A DNA stretch of 64,000 bases from Lachnospiraceae bacterium (GTDB taxonomy: Bacteria; Bacillota; Clostridia; Lachnospirales; Lachnospiraceae), in assembly GCA_015057275.1 (NCBI GenBank), contig SVEO01000009.1:24041-88040 (forward strand). Reading direction: 5' to 3'. Shown piece by piece: positions 25,578 to 35,126 of this stretch. Each line of letters starts with the position of its first letter. Within the stretch, counting starts at the first letter, position 1. The notes under the pieces are model-generated. The model did no database searches. It was given only the letters and a program-made list of their open reading frames with translations, and was not told where the DNA came from. The position numbers and the translations under genes were made by a program.

Positions 25578-27053
25578 ATGAAAATAGGATTTGATAATGA
25601 AAAATATATAAATATGCAGTCCGAGTACATTCGCAAGCGAATCGATAAATTTGGCGATAAGCTGTATTTGGAGTTTGGCGGCAAGCTTTTTGACGACTAT
25701 CATGCGTCACGTGTATTGCCGGGCTTTGCACCGGACAGTAAGCTGAAGATGCTGTTGCAGCTCGCAGACCATGCGGAGGTCGTGATTGTCATCGGTGCCG
25801 ATGCGATTGAGCGCAACAAAAAGCGCGAGGACCTTGGTATCACATATGATAAGGATGTTCTGCGTCTGATTGAAGAGTACCGTAGTTGCGGCCTGTATGT
25901 GGGCAGCGTTGTTGTGACGATGTTCTCCGGCCAGCCGGCGGCGATTGCATTTAAGGAGAAGCTTGAGCGCAAGGGCATCAAGGTATACCGCCATTATTCG
26001 ATTGAAGGTTATCCGACCAACGTATCGCATATTGTCAGCGATGAAGGTTTTGGTAAGAATGATTATATTGAAACCACCCGTCCGCTGGTGGTGATTACTG
26101 CGCCGGGTCCGGGCAGCGGCAAGATGGCGACCTGCTTATCGCAGCTTTATCATGAGAACAAGCGTGGCATCAAGGCCGGCTACGCCAAGTTTGAGACATT
26201 TCCGATTTGGAATATTCCGCTCAAGCATCCGGTAAACTTGGCTTACGAGGCGGCTACGGCCGACCTAAACGATATCAATATGATTGACCCGTTCCATCTG
26301 GAAGCGTACGGTGAGACGACGGTCAATTACAACCGTGATATCGAAATTTTCCCGGTGCTCAATGCAGTTTTTGAAAAGATTTACGGCGAGAATCCGTATA
26401 AATCTCCAACCGACATGGGCGTTAACATGGTGGGGAACTGTATTATTGATGATGCGATTGTTTCGGAAGCATCCCTTATGGAAATTATCCGCAGATATTA
26501 TAAGTATCTGCGTGCGATGGCTTACGGCGATGATGTAACAAATGAGATTTATAAGATTGAGCTTTTAATGAAGCAGGCAAAGATTACGACTGACGACCGA
26601 AAGGTTACGGTGGCAGCCAAGAAGCGTGCGGAACTGCTTAGGGTGCCGACAGCGGCGATTGAGCTGGAGGATGGTACGATTATTACCTCAAAGACGTCCG
26701 AACTTCTCGGTGCTTCGGCTGCGCTCATTTTAAATAGTTTAAAATATCTCGGCGGCATCGCGGATGATGTACACCTGATTGCGCCAAAGGCCTTTGAGCC
26801 GATTCAGGCGTTAAAGACAGAGTACCTCGGAAGTCAGAATCCGCGTCTGCATTCAGACGAAGTGTTGATTGCGCTGGCGCTCTCCGCACTTGATGATCCG
26901 AACGCACGCAAAGCGATGGAACAGTTGCCGAAGCTCTCCGGTTGTCAGGTGCACACCTCTGATTTGCTCTCGGATGTTGACATTAAGACATTCAAGCGCT
27001 TGAATGTTGATCTGACAAGTGAGCCGGTTATCACAAAGCAGAAAATAAAATAA
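25578..27053 (+). CDS. DUF1846 family protein
   Basis: A 491-residue cytoplasmic protein matching DUF1846 (usual length about 495). Conserved parts: GFDNEKYINMQSEYI at the start, FGGKLFDDYHASRVLPGF, HYSIEGYPTNVSHIVS, VVITAPGPGSGKMATCLSQ (a P-loop-like turn), YAKFETFPIWNIPLKHPVN and GVNMVGNCI. Structures of family members exist but the reaction is unknown; the P-loop-like motif suggests nucleotide or phosphate binding. ATG 25578 gives the family N-terminus; upstream open frame would run through the promoter. Encoded alone with its own promoter. Confidence 0.88.
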   Translation: MKIGFDNEKYINMQSEYIRKRIDKFGDKLYLEFGGKLFDDYHASRVLPGFAPDSKLKMLLQLADHAEVVIVIGADAIERNKKREDLGITYDKDVLRLIEEYRSCGLYVGSVVVTMFSGQPAAIAFKEKLERKGIKVYRHYSIEGYPTNVSHIVSDEGFGKNDYIETTRPLVVITAPGPGSGKMATCLSQLYHENKRGIKAGYAKFETFPIWNIPLKHPVNLAYEAATADLNDINMIDPFHLEAYGETTVNYNRDIEIFPVLNAVFEKIYGENPYKSPTDMGVNMVGNCIIDDAIVSEASLMEIIRRYYKYLRAMAYGDDVTNEIYKIELLMKQAKITTDDRKVTVAAKKRAELLRVPTAAIELEDGTIITSKTSELLGASAALILNSLKYLGGIADDVHLIAPKAFEPIQALKTEYLGSQNPRLHSDEVLIALALSALDDPNARKAMEQLPKLSGCQVHTSDLLSDVDIKTFKRLNVDLTSEPVITKQKIK

Positions 27054-27064
27054 AAAATAACATA

Positions 27065-27106
27065 GCTGTGGCGCGAGCTTCGTGCCGCAGCCTTTCTATA
27101 TTTTTG
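27065..27106 (+). terminator. Probable terminator after the DUF1846 gene
   Basis: An 8-bp stem (27065-27072 with 27084-27091) containing one G-T pair, followed by a T-rich tail. Confidence 0.5.
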
Positions 27107-27169
27107 CCCGGAATTTTGGCTGGTTTATAAAACCTTTAGAATTGTGACGTTTTTTTCACAATATCTTGC

Positions 27170-27199
27170 TTGATTTTACACAGATTCGTAGTTTATAAT
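27170..27199 (+). promoter_or_regulatory. Sigma-A promoter for ftsH
   Basis: TTGATT (27170-27175), 18-base spacer, TATAAT (27194-27199), 66 bases upstream of the ATG. Confidence 0.65.
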
Positions 27200-27264
27200 A
27201 AAGCGCAGAGTGAATAAGTAAATGAAAACATAACCATAATGATGGGTAGAGGAAAGGATATTCT

Positions 27265-29142
27265 ATGGATGAAAGAAGAAATATGAATAACGGCGGAGAC
27301 GGCGGGCGCAAACCGAACCCGAAGCAAAAGCAGACGATTATAATTCTTGTGGTGGCAGGTGTTCTGGCATTTCTCGGTATGATGATGATGAACAGCTTTT
27401 ATCAGAGTGCGACCACGCAGGAAATAACATATGATACATTTATTGACTGGCTGGAAAATGATGAGATTTCCAAAGTCACCATCAACGAAAGCAGACTGGA
27501 GATTGAACGTAAAGATGCCCAAAATGCTCTAATTAAAATGAAGTATTGGACCACGCAGATTTATGACCTTGATTTGCAGGAAGAATTGCAGGATGCGGAT
27601 GTGCAATATGTCGGTAAGATTACATCTTCTATTTGGCCGTCGATTCTTACTTACCTGCTGATTTTCGGTTTGTTCTATTTGGTGATGGGACTGTTTATGC
27701 GCAGGATGGGCGGTGCCGGCGGTGTGATGGGTGTCGGTAAATCAACGGCCAGAATGCATGTGGAAAAGGAAACCGGCATAACATTTGCAGATGTTGCGGG
27801 GCAGGACGAGGCGAAAGAATCATTAAGAGAAATTGTTGATTTCCTGCACAATCCGGGCAAGTATGTGGCGATTGGTGCGAAGCTGCCGAAGGGTGCGCTT
27901 TTAGTCGGACCTCCGGGTACCGGCAAGACATTGCTTGCAAAGGCGGTCGCAGGAGAGGCAAAGGTACCGTTCTTCTCTCTATCCGGTTCGGATTTTGTAG
28001 AGATGTTCGTCGGTGTCGGCGCATCGCGTGTGCGTGATTTGTTTAAGCAGGCACAGCAGAATGCACCGTGTATTATTTTTATTGATGAGATTGACGCAAT
28101 CGGTAAGAGCCGTGATTCCCATTACGGCAACGATGAGCGTGAGCAGACGTTAAACCAGCTGCTCTCCGAAATGGATGGGTTCGATACATCCAAGGGGTTG
28201 CTGATTTTGGCCGCAACCAACCGTCCGGAGGTGCTCGATCAGGCGCTCTTACGTCCGGGACGATTCGACCGCAGAATTATCGTGGACAAACCGGATTTAA
28301 AGGGGAGAGCGGATGTACTTCGCGTGCACAGCCGCAAGGTAAATTTGGACGACACCGTTGATTTGGATGCGATTGCCCTGGCAACGTCGGGTGCGGTCGG
28401 TTCCGATTTGGCAAATATGATTAATGAAGCCGCGATTATGGCGGTAAAAGCCGGCAGACGTGCAATTTCACAGGCGGACTTATTCGAAGCTGTGGAAGTT
28501 GTTATTGCCGGTAAAGAAAAGAAAGACCGCATTTTGAATCCGGAAGAAAAGCGTATTGTTGCCTACCATGAAATCGGACATGCGCTCGTGGCAGCACTGC
28601 AGAAGGATTCCGAGCCGGTGCAGAAGATTACTATCGTACCGCGTACAATGGGTTCGCTCGGTTATGTGATGCAGGTACCGGAAGAAGAAAAGTACCTGAT
28701 GACAAAGAGTGAGCTGGAGGCAGAACTGATAACATTGTTAGCGGGTCGCGGTGCGGAAGAACTTGTATTCTCCAACGTGACGACCGGCGCTTCCAACGAC
28801 ATGGAAAAGGCCACGCACATCGCTAAGACGATGATTGCCCGTTACGGCATGTCAGACAAATTCGGATTGATGAGCTTAGAAGTGATTGAAAATCCGTATT
28901 TGGAAGGGAAATCTTCGTTGAATTGCAGTGAATCAATGGCGGCAGAGATTGACAGCGAAGTGCGTGAGATGTTAAAGTGTTCGTATGAGAAAGCGAAGGC
29001 GCTTTTACAGGAAAACCGCAAAGCACTCGATGAGCTGGCAGCATTCTTGATTGAAAAAGAGACAATTACTGGCAAAGAGTTTATGGAAATTTTGAAGAAT
29101 GTTGACGCGAAGGATGCAGCGACAACAGAAAATGCAGAGTAA
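27265..29142 (+). CDS. ftsH: ATP-dependent zinc metalloprotease FtsH
   Basis: A 625-residue membrane AAA+ protease. Spans at about 24-42 and 126-144 enclose a small outer domain; then the AAA domain with Walker A GPPGTGKT (215-222), Walker [13 protein letters not shown], the second region of homology [20 protein letters not shown], and the zinc protease motif HEIGH (435-439). FtsH degrades misassembled membrane proteins and regulators. A YjeE-like or other partner is not adjacent. AGGAAAGGA precedes the ATG. Own promoter and terminator. Confidence 0.96.
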   Translation: MDERRNMNNGGDGGRKPNPKQKQTIIILVVAGVLAFLGMMMMNSFYQSATTQEITYDTFIDWLENDEISKVTINESRLEIERKDAQNALIKMKYWTTQIYDLDLQEELQDADVQYVGKITSSIWPSILTYLLIFGLFYLVMGLFMRRMGGAGGVMGVGKSTARMHVEKETGITFADVAGQDEAKESLREIVDFLHNPGKYVAIGAKLPKGALLVGPPGTGKTLLAKAVAGEAKVPFFSLSGSDFVEMFVGVGASRVRDLFKQAQQNAPCIIFIDEIDAIGKSRDSHYGNDEREQTLNQLLSEMDGFDTSKGLLILAATNRPEVLDQALLRPGRFDRRIIVDKPDLKGRADVLRVHSRKVNLDDTVDLDAIALATSGAVGSDLANMINEAAIMAVKAGRRAISQADLFEAVEVVIAGKEKKDRILNPEEKRIVAYHEIGHALVAALQKDSEPVQKITIVPRTMGSLGYVMQVPEEEKYLMTKSELEAELITLLAGRGAEELVFSNVTTGASNDMEKATHIAKTMIARYGMSDKFGLMSLEVIENPYLEGKSSLNCSESMAAEIDSEVREMLKCSYEKAKALLQENRKALDELAAFLIEKETITGKEFMEILKNVDAKDAATTENAE

Positions 29143-29147
29143 AAAAG

Positions 29148-29177
29148 CGGGGTTGTGTGAATACAGCCCCGATTTTT
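29148..29177 (+). terminator. Intrinsic terminator after ftsH
   Basis: A 9-bp GC-rich stem (29148-29156 with 29163-29171) followed by five T residues. Confidence 0.85.
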
Positions 29178-29191
29178 ATACAGAGGTTTAG

Positions 29192-29314
29192 TGTAAAAAA
29201 TCACACTGATGTGTTGATTTTTTACAATCGAGCAAGGCTCGATGTGGCTTTCTTGTGCTGAGCGTCACAAAGAAGCCCTGATGCTACAAAGAAATCGCAT
29301 TCGCGAATTTCTTT
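29192..29314. repeat. Stack of three hairpins upstream of uvrC
   Basis: First: 29192-29203 with 29214-29225 are exact complements (TGTAAAAAATCA), with a near-perfect inner stem. Second: around 29240-29270, GGCTT...CTTGTG pairs with CACAA...GAAGCC. Third: 29288-29295 with 29307-29314, AAAGAAAT and its complement, plus an inner CGC/GCG. The third corresponds to the outer inverted repeat beside copy C. Confidence 0.6.
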
Positions 29315-29348
29315 GGGCGTTCCTCAGCGTAAACGCTTCGGAATGGAG
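29312..29348 (+). repeat. Dispersed hairpin/ribosome-binding repeat, copy B
   Basis: Third copy of the element, with the stem AGCGT-AA-ACGCT and CGGAATGGAG immediately before the uvrC start. It is two to four bases shorter than copies A and C inside the core. Confidence 0.75.
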
Positions 29349-29354
29349 TTTTAT

Positions 29355-31250
29355 ATGTTTGACTTACAGGAAGAATTAAAGAAATTACCGCACGCGCCGG
29401 GCGTGTACTTGATGCATGGCGAGCAGGACGAGGTCATTTACGTCGGCAAGGCTATCAGTCTGCGCAACCGCGTGCGCCAGTATTTCCGCGAGAGCACGGT
29501 GAAAACGGCGAAGATTCAGAAAATGGTGTCGCATGTCACGCGATTCGAATACATCGTTACCGATTCGGAGCTTGAGGCACTGATTTTGGAGTGCAATCTG
29601 ATTAAGGAATACGACCCGAAATACAACACAATGTTAAAGGATGACAAGAGTTATCCGTTTATTCGCGTGACTGTGCAGGAGGCGTACCCGCGGATTCTGT
29701 TTGCCAGACGTCGGGCGAAGGACAAAAGCAAGTATTTCGGACCATTCACGAGCGCCGGAGCAGTAAAAGAAACGATTGACATATTGCAGAAATTATACAA
29801 AACCAGAACTTGCAACCGCAATCTGCCGAAAGATATTGCCAAGGACCGGCCATGCCTCAATTACCAGATGAAGCTTTGCGATGCACCGTGCCAAGGCTAC
29901 CTATCGCCGGAGGAATATCAGGCGAATGTCAAAAAGGCACTGGACTTTTTGGAAGGTAATGACAAAACGTTAATTAAGGATTTAGAGCAGAAAATGAAGG
30001 ATGCTGCGGAGGAACTGGAGTTTGAAAAGGCGATGGAATACCGTGACATGCTTACGAGCGTCAAGGCGATTCATCAGAAACAGAAAATTACCGGTGAGGA
30101 TACGTCTGAGCGCGATATCGTAGGTTTTGCCAGAAATGAGCAGGAGGCGGTCGTGCAGATTTTCTTCATTCGCGCCGGTAAAATGATTGGACGCGAGCAT
30201 TTTTATCTGCATGTGCCGGAGGATGAGGAAGATACACAGATGGTGGCGAGCTTTTTAAAGCAGTATTACGGCGGCACGCCGTTCATTCCGCGCGAGCTTC
30301 ATCTGCCGGTGTCGCTTGACGCGCAGGATGAGAAAGAAATCGAAGGCTGGCTGACGGCCCTGCGCGGTGGCCGCGTGCGCCTGGTCTACCCGCAGAAGGG
30401 GCAGAAGGAGCGCTTCGTGGAGCTGGCCGGCAAAAATGCAGCTATGATCCTTGAGAAGGACCGCGAAAAAATCAAGCGCGAAGAAGCAAGAACCAAAGGT
30501 GCGGTGCGTCAGATTGAGGATGCTCTCGGACTTGTGGGAATAAAGCGCATGGAAGCATATGATATTTCGCATTTGGGAGGCTGCCAATCGGTCGGCTCGA
30601 TGGTTGTGTACGAGGATGGGAAACCACGCAAACATGATTACCGCAAATTCCGCTTGCAGATGGTGCAGGGACCGGATGATTATGCAGCAATGAAAGAAGT
30701 GTTGATGCGTCGTTTTACGCATGGGTTAGCGGAGCAGAAAAAGCTGGCTGACGAGGACGAAAAGACCCTTGGACGGTTCATCCGTTTTCCGGATTTGATT
30801 TGTATGGATGGCGGCAAAGGGCAGGTCAATATTGCTCTGGAAGTGTTAAATGAATTGAAACTAAACATTCCGGTTTGCGGTATGGTAAAGGATGACCACC
30901 ATCGCACACGCGGCATTTATTTCAATAATGAAGAGATTCCAATTGATTCGCATTCTGAAGGCTTTGCGCTGATTACCCGCATTCAGGACGAGGCGCACCG
31001 CTTTGCCATTACCTTCCATCGCGAGCTGCGCGGCAAAAATCAGGTGCATTCGGTGCTGGACGATATCAAGGGCATCGGTCCGGCGCGCAGAAAAGCGTTG
31101 ATGCGTCATTTCGAGAGCCTCGAGGCGATTCGGGCAGCGAGCATCCCACAGCTTGTCGAAGTTGACACGATGACCGAAGCGACGGCAAAGCAGGTATATC
31201 AATTCTTTCATCGGGGGACGGAAGAAACATTAGACAAACAAGAAAGTTGA
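29355..31250 (+). CDS. uvrC: Excinuclease ABC subunit C
   Basis: A 631-residue nucleotide-excision repair nuclease. N-terminal GIY-YIG domain ([30 protein letters not shown]), the Cys-rich CNRNLPK...[15 protein letters not shown] segment, a UVR domain ([22 protein letters not shown]), the RNase H-like C nuclease domain ([33 protein letters not shown]) and C-terminal helix-hairpin-helix repeats. ATG 29355 is chosen; ATG 29343 falls within the ribosome binding site supplied by the repeat. First gene of the uvrC-hprK-glk-murB run. Confidence 0.96.
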   Translation: MFDLQEELKKLPHAPGVYLMHGEQDEVIYVGKAISLRNRVRQYFRESTVKTAKIQKMVSHVTRFEYIVTDSELEALILECNLIKEYDPKYNTMLKDDKSYPFIRVTVQEAYPRILFARRRAKDKSKYFGPFTSAGAVKETIDILQKLYKTRTCNRNLPKDIAKDRPCLNYQMKLCDAPCQGYLSPEEYQANVKKALDFLEGNDKTLIKDLEQKMKDAAEELEFEKAMEYRDMLTSVKAIHQKQKITGEDTSERDIVGFARNEQEAVVQIFFIRAGKMIGREHFYLHVPEDEEDTQMVASFLKQYYGGTPFIPRELHLPVSLDAQDEKEIEGWLTALRGGRVRLVYPQKGQKERFVELAGKNAAMILEKDREKIKREEARTKGAVRQIEDALGLVGIKRMEAYDISHLGGCQSVGSMVVYEDGKPRKHDYRKFRLQMVQGPDDYAAMKEVLMRRFTHGLAEQKKLADEDEKTLGRFIRFPDLICMDGGKGQVNIALEVLNELKLNIPVCGMVKDDHHRTRGIYFNNEEIPIDSHSEGFALITRIQDEAHRFAITFHRELRGKNQVHSVLDDIKGIGPARRKALMRHFESLEAIRAASIPQLVEVDTMTEATAKQVYQFFHRGTEETLDKQES

Positions 31251-31294
31251 TGATACAATAAATCCATAGATGTAGAAATGGGAGGGACACGTAC

Positions 31295-32248
31295 GTGGCA
31301 GAAAAAATAAAACTCCAAAAATTCGTTGATAATTATGAACTGAAAAATTTGACACCGGAAGTGGATTTTTCACAAGTGAAAGTCCATCTGCCGGAATTGA
31401 ACCGCCCGGCACTGCAGCTGGCGGGATATTTTGATAATTTTGATAAGGAACGCATTCAGATGGTTGGTTATGTGGAATACACCTATCTGGAGAGTCTTTC
31501 CGATGAACGTAAGAAATTCATTTACGAAAAATTGATGGCTTGCGGTATTCCGTGCCTGATATATTGTAAAAATCTTGTGCCGGATGACATTTTGCTGGAG
31601 ACTGCCATCAAATATCAAGTGCCAGTTTTCTCAACCGACAAAAAGACGAGCGCATTCTATGCAGAAGCAGTGCGATGGATGAAGGTGCAGCTTGCGCCGA
31701 CGATTAGTATCCACGGCGTACTTGTTGACGTTTACGGCGAAGGTGTGCTGATTATGGGCGAGAGCGGCATCGGTAAAAGTGAGGCTGCCCTCGAATTAAT
31801 TCGCCGCGGACATCGTTTGGTTACCGACGACGTAGTTGAAATCAAGAAGGTTAGTGATGAGACATTAATCGGTCAGGCACCTGACATCACGAGACATTTT
31901 ATTGAGCTGCGAGGCATTGGCATCATTGACGTAAAGACGGTATTCGGTGTGGAATGTGTAAAAAATACGCAGCAGATTGATATGGTTATCAAGTTAGAAG
32001 AGTGGAACCGTAACAAAGAATACGACCGCCTCGGTCTGACGGAGGAGTACACCGAATTTCTTGGCAACAAAGTTGTCTGCCATTCAATCCCGATTCGCCC
32101 GGGTCGTAACCTGGCGGTTATCGTTGAGACGGCAGCCGTAAACCACAGACAAAAGAAAATGGGCTATAATGCAGCCGTAGAGCTGTATAACCGTGTACAG
32201 CGCAACCTGATTAAGAAAATTGAAGGCGGCGAGGAGGATGACGAATAG
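31295..32248 (+). CDS. hprK: HPr kinase/phosphorylase
   Basis: A 317-residue bifunctional enzyme that phosphorylates and dephosphorylates Ser46 of HPr (and Crh), the key signal for carbon catabolite control in Firmicutes. P-loop GESGIGKSE at about 155-163; signature EIKK...GQAPDITRHFIELRGIGIIDV. Starts with GTG, with GGAGGG 9-14 bases upstream. It lies near a Crh-like gene (36110-36364), its likely substrate. The stop TAG overlaps the next GTG start by one base. Confidence 0.95.
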   Translation: MAEKIKLQKFVDNYELKNLTPEVDFSQVKVHLPELNRPALQLAGYFDNFDKERIQMVGYVEYTYLESLSDERKKFIYEKLMACGIPCLIYCKNLVPDDILLETAIKYQVPVFSTDKKTSAFYAEAVRWMKVQLAPTISIHGVLVDVYGEGVLIMGESGIGKSEAALELIRRGHRLVTDDVVEIKKVSDETLIGQAPDITRHFIELRGIGIIDVKTVFGVECVKNTQQIDMVIKLEEWNRNKEYDRLGLTEEYTEFLGNKVVCHSIPIRPGRNLAVIVETAAVNHRQKKMGYNAAVELYNRVQRNLIKKIEGGEEDDE

Positions 32249-33186
32249 TGATTTGTTTCGGAGTTGACGTCGGCGGCACATCGATAAAGATGGGAGCCTT
32301 TGAGTGCGGCGGAAATTTATTGAACAAATGGGAAATTCCGACAAGAAAAGAAGACCATGGCGCATATATATTAGATGACATATGTGAGGCAATGGAGGAT
32401 TATATCAGCAAGCACGACATTGCAGCTACGGATGTATACGGTATCGGCATAGGTGTGCCCGGACCGGTAACAAGTGAAGGTGTGGTGCTTTCGTGTGTGA
32501 ACCTCGGCTGGGGAGAACGTCCGGTAGCAAAGCAATTGTCGAAAAAGTTTCATGGCATTCCGGTGTATGTCGGTAATGATGCAAACGTGGCAGCGCTCGG
32601 CGAGCAGAAGTGCGGCAGTGCGAAAGGCTACGAGGATATGGTCATGGTGACGCTTGGAACCGGCGTGGGCGGTGGTGTGATTCTTGGTGGAAAGATTATT
32701 ACCGGATGCCTTGGCGCGGCAGGTGAAATTGGTCACATGCCGGTGCTGACTGACAACACAGAGAAGTGTTCCTGCGGCAAGACCGATTGCCTGGAGCTGG
32801 CAGCTTCGGCGACCGGCATTGTGCGTGAAGCGAAAAAGATGATTGCAAAGAAGCAGTGCGGGACGAAGCTATCCACGATGGAATATTTTTCAGCTAAGAC
32901 AGTGCTTGATCTGGCGCAGGAAGGCGACGAGGGTGCCATTTACGTAGTAAACCGCGTAGCAGATATTTTGGCGACTGCGTTGGCATGCATTGCCTCGGTT
33001 CTGAATCCGCAGGCGTTTGTCATTGGCGGCGGTGTGAGCAAGGCTGGACAGTGGTTCTTGGATTTGGTAAAAGAAGCATATCAAAAAAAAGCATTTACTC
33101 CACTGCGTGATGCGGAAATTCTATTAGCATTGCTCGGCAATGACGCGGGCATTTACGGCGCAGCAGAAATGTGCAATCGTTTTTGA
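32248..33186 (+). CDS. glk: ROK family glucokinase
   Basis: A 312-residue ROK kinase: ATP motif GVDVGGTSIKMG at the start, the sugar and catalytic region GVPGPV...NDANVAALGE, the ROK signature LGTGVGGGVILGGKI, and the Zn-binding cluster CSCGKTDCLE preceded by GHMP. Phosphorylates glucose entering by non-PTS routes. Uses GTG 32248, whose G is the last base of the hprK stop, so translation is coupled. Confidence 0.93.
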   Translation: MICFGVDVGGTSIKMGAFECGGNLLNKWEIPTRKEDHGAYILDDICEAMEDYISKHDIAATDVYGIGIGVPGPVTSEGVVLSCVNLGWGERPVAKQLSKKFHGIPVYVGNDANVAALGEQKCGSAKGYEDMVMVTLGTGVGGGVILGGKIITGCLGAAGEIGHMPVLTDNTEKCSCGKTDCLELAASATGIVREAKKMIAKKQCGTKLSTMEYFSAKTVLDLAQEGDEGAIYVVNRVADILATALACIASVLNPQAFVIGGGVSKAGQWFLDLVKEAYQKKAFTPLRDAEILLALLGNDAGIYGAAEMCNRF

Positions 33187-33205
33187 TGCACACATTATTT
33201 ATTTA

Positions 33206-33226
33206 GAAAGGATACCGAAAACGGTA
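33206..33226 (+). promoter_or_regulatory. Shine-Dalgarno separated from murB start by a hairpin
   Basis: AAAGGA (33206-33211) is 24 bases before ATG 33235, too far for normal initiation, but TACCG-AAAA-CGGTA (33213-33226) can fold and bring it near the start. Confidence 0.4.
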
Positions 33227-33234
33227 AGAGTAAA

Positions 33235-34158
33235 ATGGACATACACATAGAACAAGATTTTTCGGACTTATTAAAAGACATTGTCGGTGAGGAAAATGTT
33301 AAATTATCGGAGGAGATGAAGAAGCACATTACGTTTCGCGTGGGTGGGCCGGCAGATTATTTTGTTGTGCCGCACTGCGCGGATGAAGTGGCGGCGGTAT
33401 TCTGCCTGTGCAAGGAGAAGGAGATTCCGATATACATTTTAGGAAATGGCAGCAACCTACTGATTCCGGAGGAAGGTGTGCGCGGCGTTGTTGTAAAAAT
33501 CGCGGAAAATATGAATGCGTATTCGGTGGATGCCGAGACGAACACGATTACGGCCGAAGCAGGAGTGAAGTTGTCAAAATGCGCATCCGTGGCTTGCGAA
33601 GCTGGACTTAGCGGGCTTGAATTTGCGGCGGGGATTCCGGGAACCATCGGTGGCGGTGTAACGATGAATGCCGGTGCATACGGTGGTGAACTTTCTGATT
33701 GCATCGTTTGGGCGAAGGTGCTCAACGAGGATGGTGATGCGCTGACTCTGACAAAAAAGAAGCTGGAACTTGGCTATCGCGAGAGTATTATCGCGAAGAA
33801 AAACTATGTGGTACTCGAAGCCGCATTCCAGTTGGAGAATGGTGATAAAGACGAAATCCGCGCCAAGATGCAGGATTTCAACCGTCGCAGACGCGAAAAA
33901 CAGCCGCTTGAATATCCGAGTGCGGGCAGCACATTTAAGCGCCCGACCGGACATTTTGCGGGACAGTTAATCGAAGAGGCCGGCATGAAGGGATACACCA
34001 TCGGCGGCGCAATGGTTTCAGAAAAGCACGCAGGCTTTGTAATCAATAAAGGCGACGCTACGGCGGCGGACATCAGCAATCTGATTGCGGTGGTGCAGCA
34101 GCGCGTGCGAGAAAATTCCGGCGTTGATTTGGAACCGGAAGTTAAGTGTTGGAAATAA
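33235..34158 (+). CDS. murB: UDP-N-acetylenolpyruvoylglucosamine reductase
   Basis: A 307-residue FAD enzyme reducing UDP-GlcNAc-enolpyruvate to UDP-MurNAc. FAD-binding part: TFRVGGPADYFVVP, ILGNGSNLLIPEEGVRGVVVKI, then SGLEFAAGIPGTIGGGVTMNAGAYG; catalytic-domain motifs YRES, PSAGSTFKRP and KHAGFVINKGDATAADI. Type II MurB (no extra C-terminal loop). Sits in the usual Clostridia neighbourhood before rapZ. Initiation site is unusual (see 33206-33226). Confidence 0.95.
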   Translation: MDIHIEQDFSDLLKDIVGEENVKLSEEMKKHITFRVGGPADYFVVPHCADEVAAVFCLCKEKEIPIYILGNGSNLLIPEEGVRGVVVKIAENMNAYSVDAETNTITAEAGVKLSKCASVACEAGLSGLEFAAGIPGTIGGGVTMNAGAYGGELSDCIVWAKVLNEDGDALTLTKKKLELGYRESIIAKKNYVVLEAAFQLENGDKDEIRAKMQDFNRRRREKQPLEYPSAGSTFKRPTGHFAGQLIEEAGMKGYTIGGAMVSEKHAGFVINKGDATAADISNLIAVVQQRVRENSGVDLEPEVKCWK

Positions 34159-34190
34159 GAGTCAAAAGCGCACGTTGTGTTTTTAACTCA

Positions 34191-34216
34191 GGAAGTTGCG
34201 GCAAGCCGCAACTTTC
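34191..34216 (+). promoter_or_regulatory. Perfect 9-bp hairpin in the murB-rapZ gap
   Basis: 34193-34201 and 34206-34214 are exact complements around a CAAG loop; extended by G-T and G-C pairs. No T-run follows. It lies 30 bases before the rapZ start. Confidence 0.55.
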
Positions 34217-34243
34217 GCCATGTATAGAAATAAGGGTGACATT

Positions 34244-35125
34244 ATGAGATTTGTGATTGTAACAGGTATGTCGGGTGCGGGAAAGAGTACCGTTTTAAAA
34301 TGTTTGGAAGATATTGGATATTTTTGCGTGGATAACATGCCTGTGCCACTAGTCAGACGTTTTGTGAGCTGGGCATTTGAGGGGAATGGCGAGGAAGAAA
34401 AGGTGGCCATCGGTGTAGATGTGCGCAGTGGGAAAAATCTTCCTGAGCTGGCGGAGGTGCTGGCATTCCAAAAGGGCAAGAAATTCCCATACGAAATCCT
34501 CTTTTTAGATGCAACCGATGAAATTTTAATTAAGCGCTACAAGGAGACGCGCCGTAACCACCCGTTAGCAGTGAGCCACCGTATCGACCAGGGCATCCGC
34601 AAGGAACGGGAGGCGCTTGCATTCTTGAAAAAAGAAGCCGACTACATCATCGATACAAGTCACTTATTGACGCGTGATTTGCGCACCAGTGTCGAGGAGG
34701 TTTTCGGCAATAACAAGGTATATCGCAACCTGTTTATTACGGTGCTTTCATTCGGATTTAAGTATGGAATCCCGGGCGACGCGGACCTTGTATTTGACGT
34801 GCGCTTTATGCCGAACCCATACTACGAGGATAGTTTAAGAATGCTGACCGGCAATGATAAGGCGGTACAAGATTACGTCATGAAAAGTGAAACCTCGGTG
34901 GAGTTTGTGCAAAAGCTGACTGACATGATGGAATTTTTGATTCCGAATTATGTAGCCGAAGGCAAAAATCAGCTCGTTATCTGCATTGGTTGTACTGGCG
35001 GCAAGCATCGTTCGGTCACAGTGGCGAACGCGCTTTATGAACGTCTGCGAACTTTGGAAGGCATCGGTGTACGAATCGAACATCGGGACATTGACTTGGA
35101 TGCAAAACGGAAAGGAATCGTGTAA
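34244..35125 (+). CDS. rapZ: RNase adapter / nucleotide-binding protein RapZ (YvcJ)
   Basis: A 293-residue protein with Walker A GMSGAGKST (8-16) and the C-terminal RapZ domain signature CIGCTGGKHRSVTVA. In Bacillus YvcJ hydrolyses nucleotides and affects competence; in E. coli RapZ controls glucosamine-6-phosphate synthase mRNA. Here it lies next to whiA and crh as in Bacillus, but yvcK, found between them in Bacillus, is missing. ATG 34244 has AGGGTGA upstream. One base separates it from whiA. Confidence 0.93.
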   Translation: MRFVIVTGMSGAGKSTVLKCLEDIGYFCVDNMPVPLVRRFVSWAFEGNGEEEKVAIGVDVRSGKNLPELAEVLAFQKGKKFPYEILFLDATDEILIKRYKETRRNHPLAVSHRIDQGIRKEREALAFLKKEADYIIDTSHLLTRDLRTSVEEVFGNNKVYRNLFITVLSFGFKYGIPGDADLVFDVRFMPNPYYEDSLRMLTGNDKAVQDYVMKSETSVEFVQKLTDMMEFLIPNYVAEGKNQLVICIGCTGGKHRSVTVANALYERLRTLEGIGVRIEHRDIDLDAKRKGIV

Positions 35126-35126
35126 T

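Noticed and set aside
34225..34247. AAGGGTGA before rapZ as a T-box specifier-like GGGTGG element
   Set aside because: No T-box stem or terminator pair; it is an ordinary ribosome binding site.
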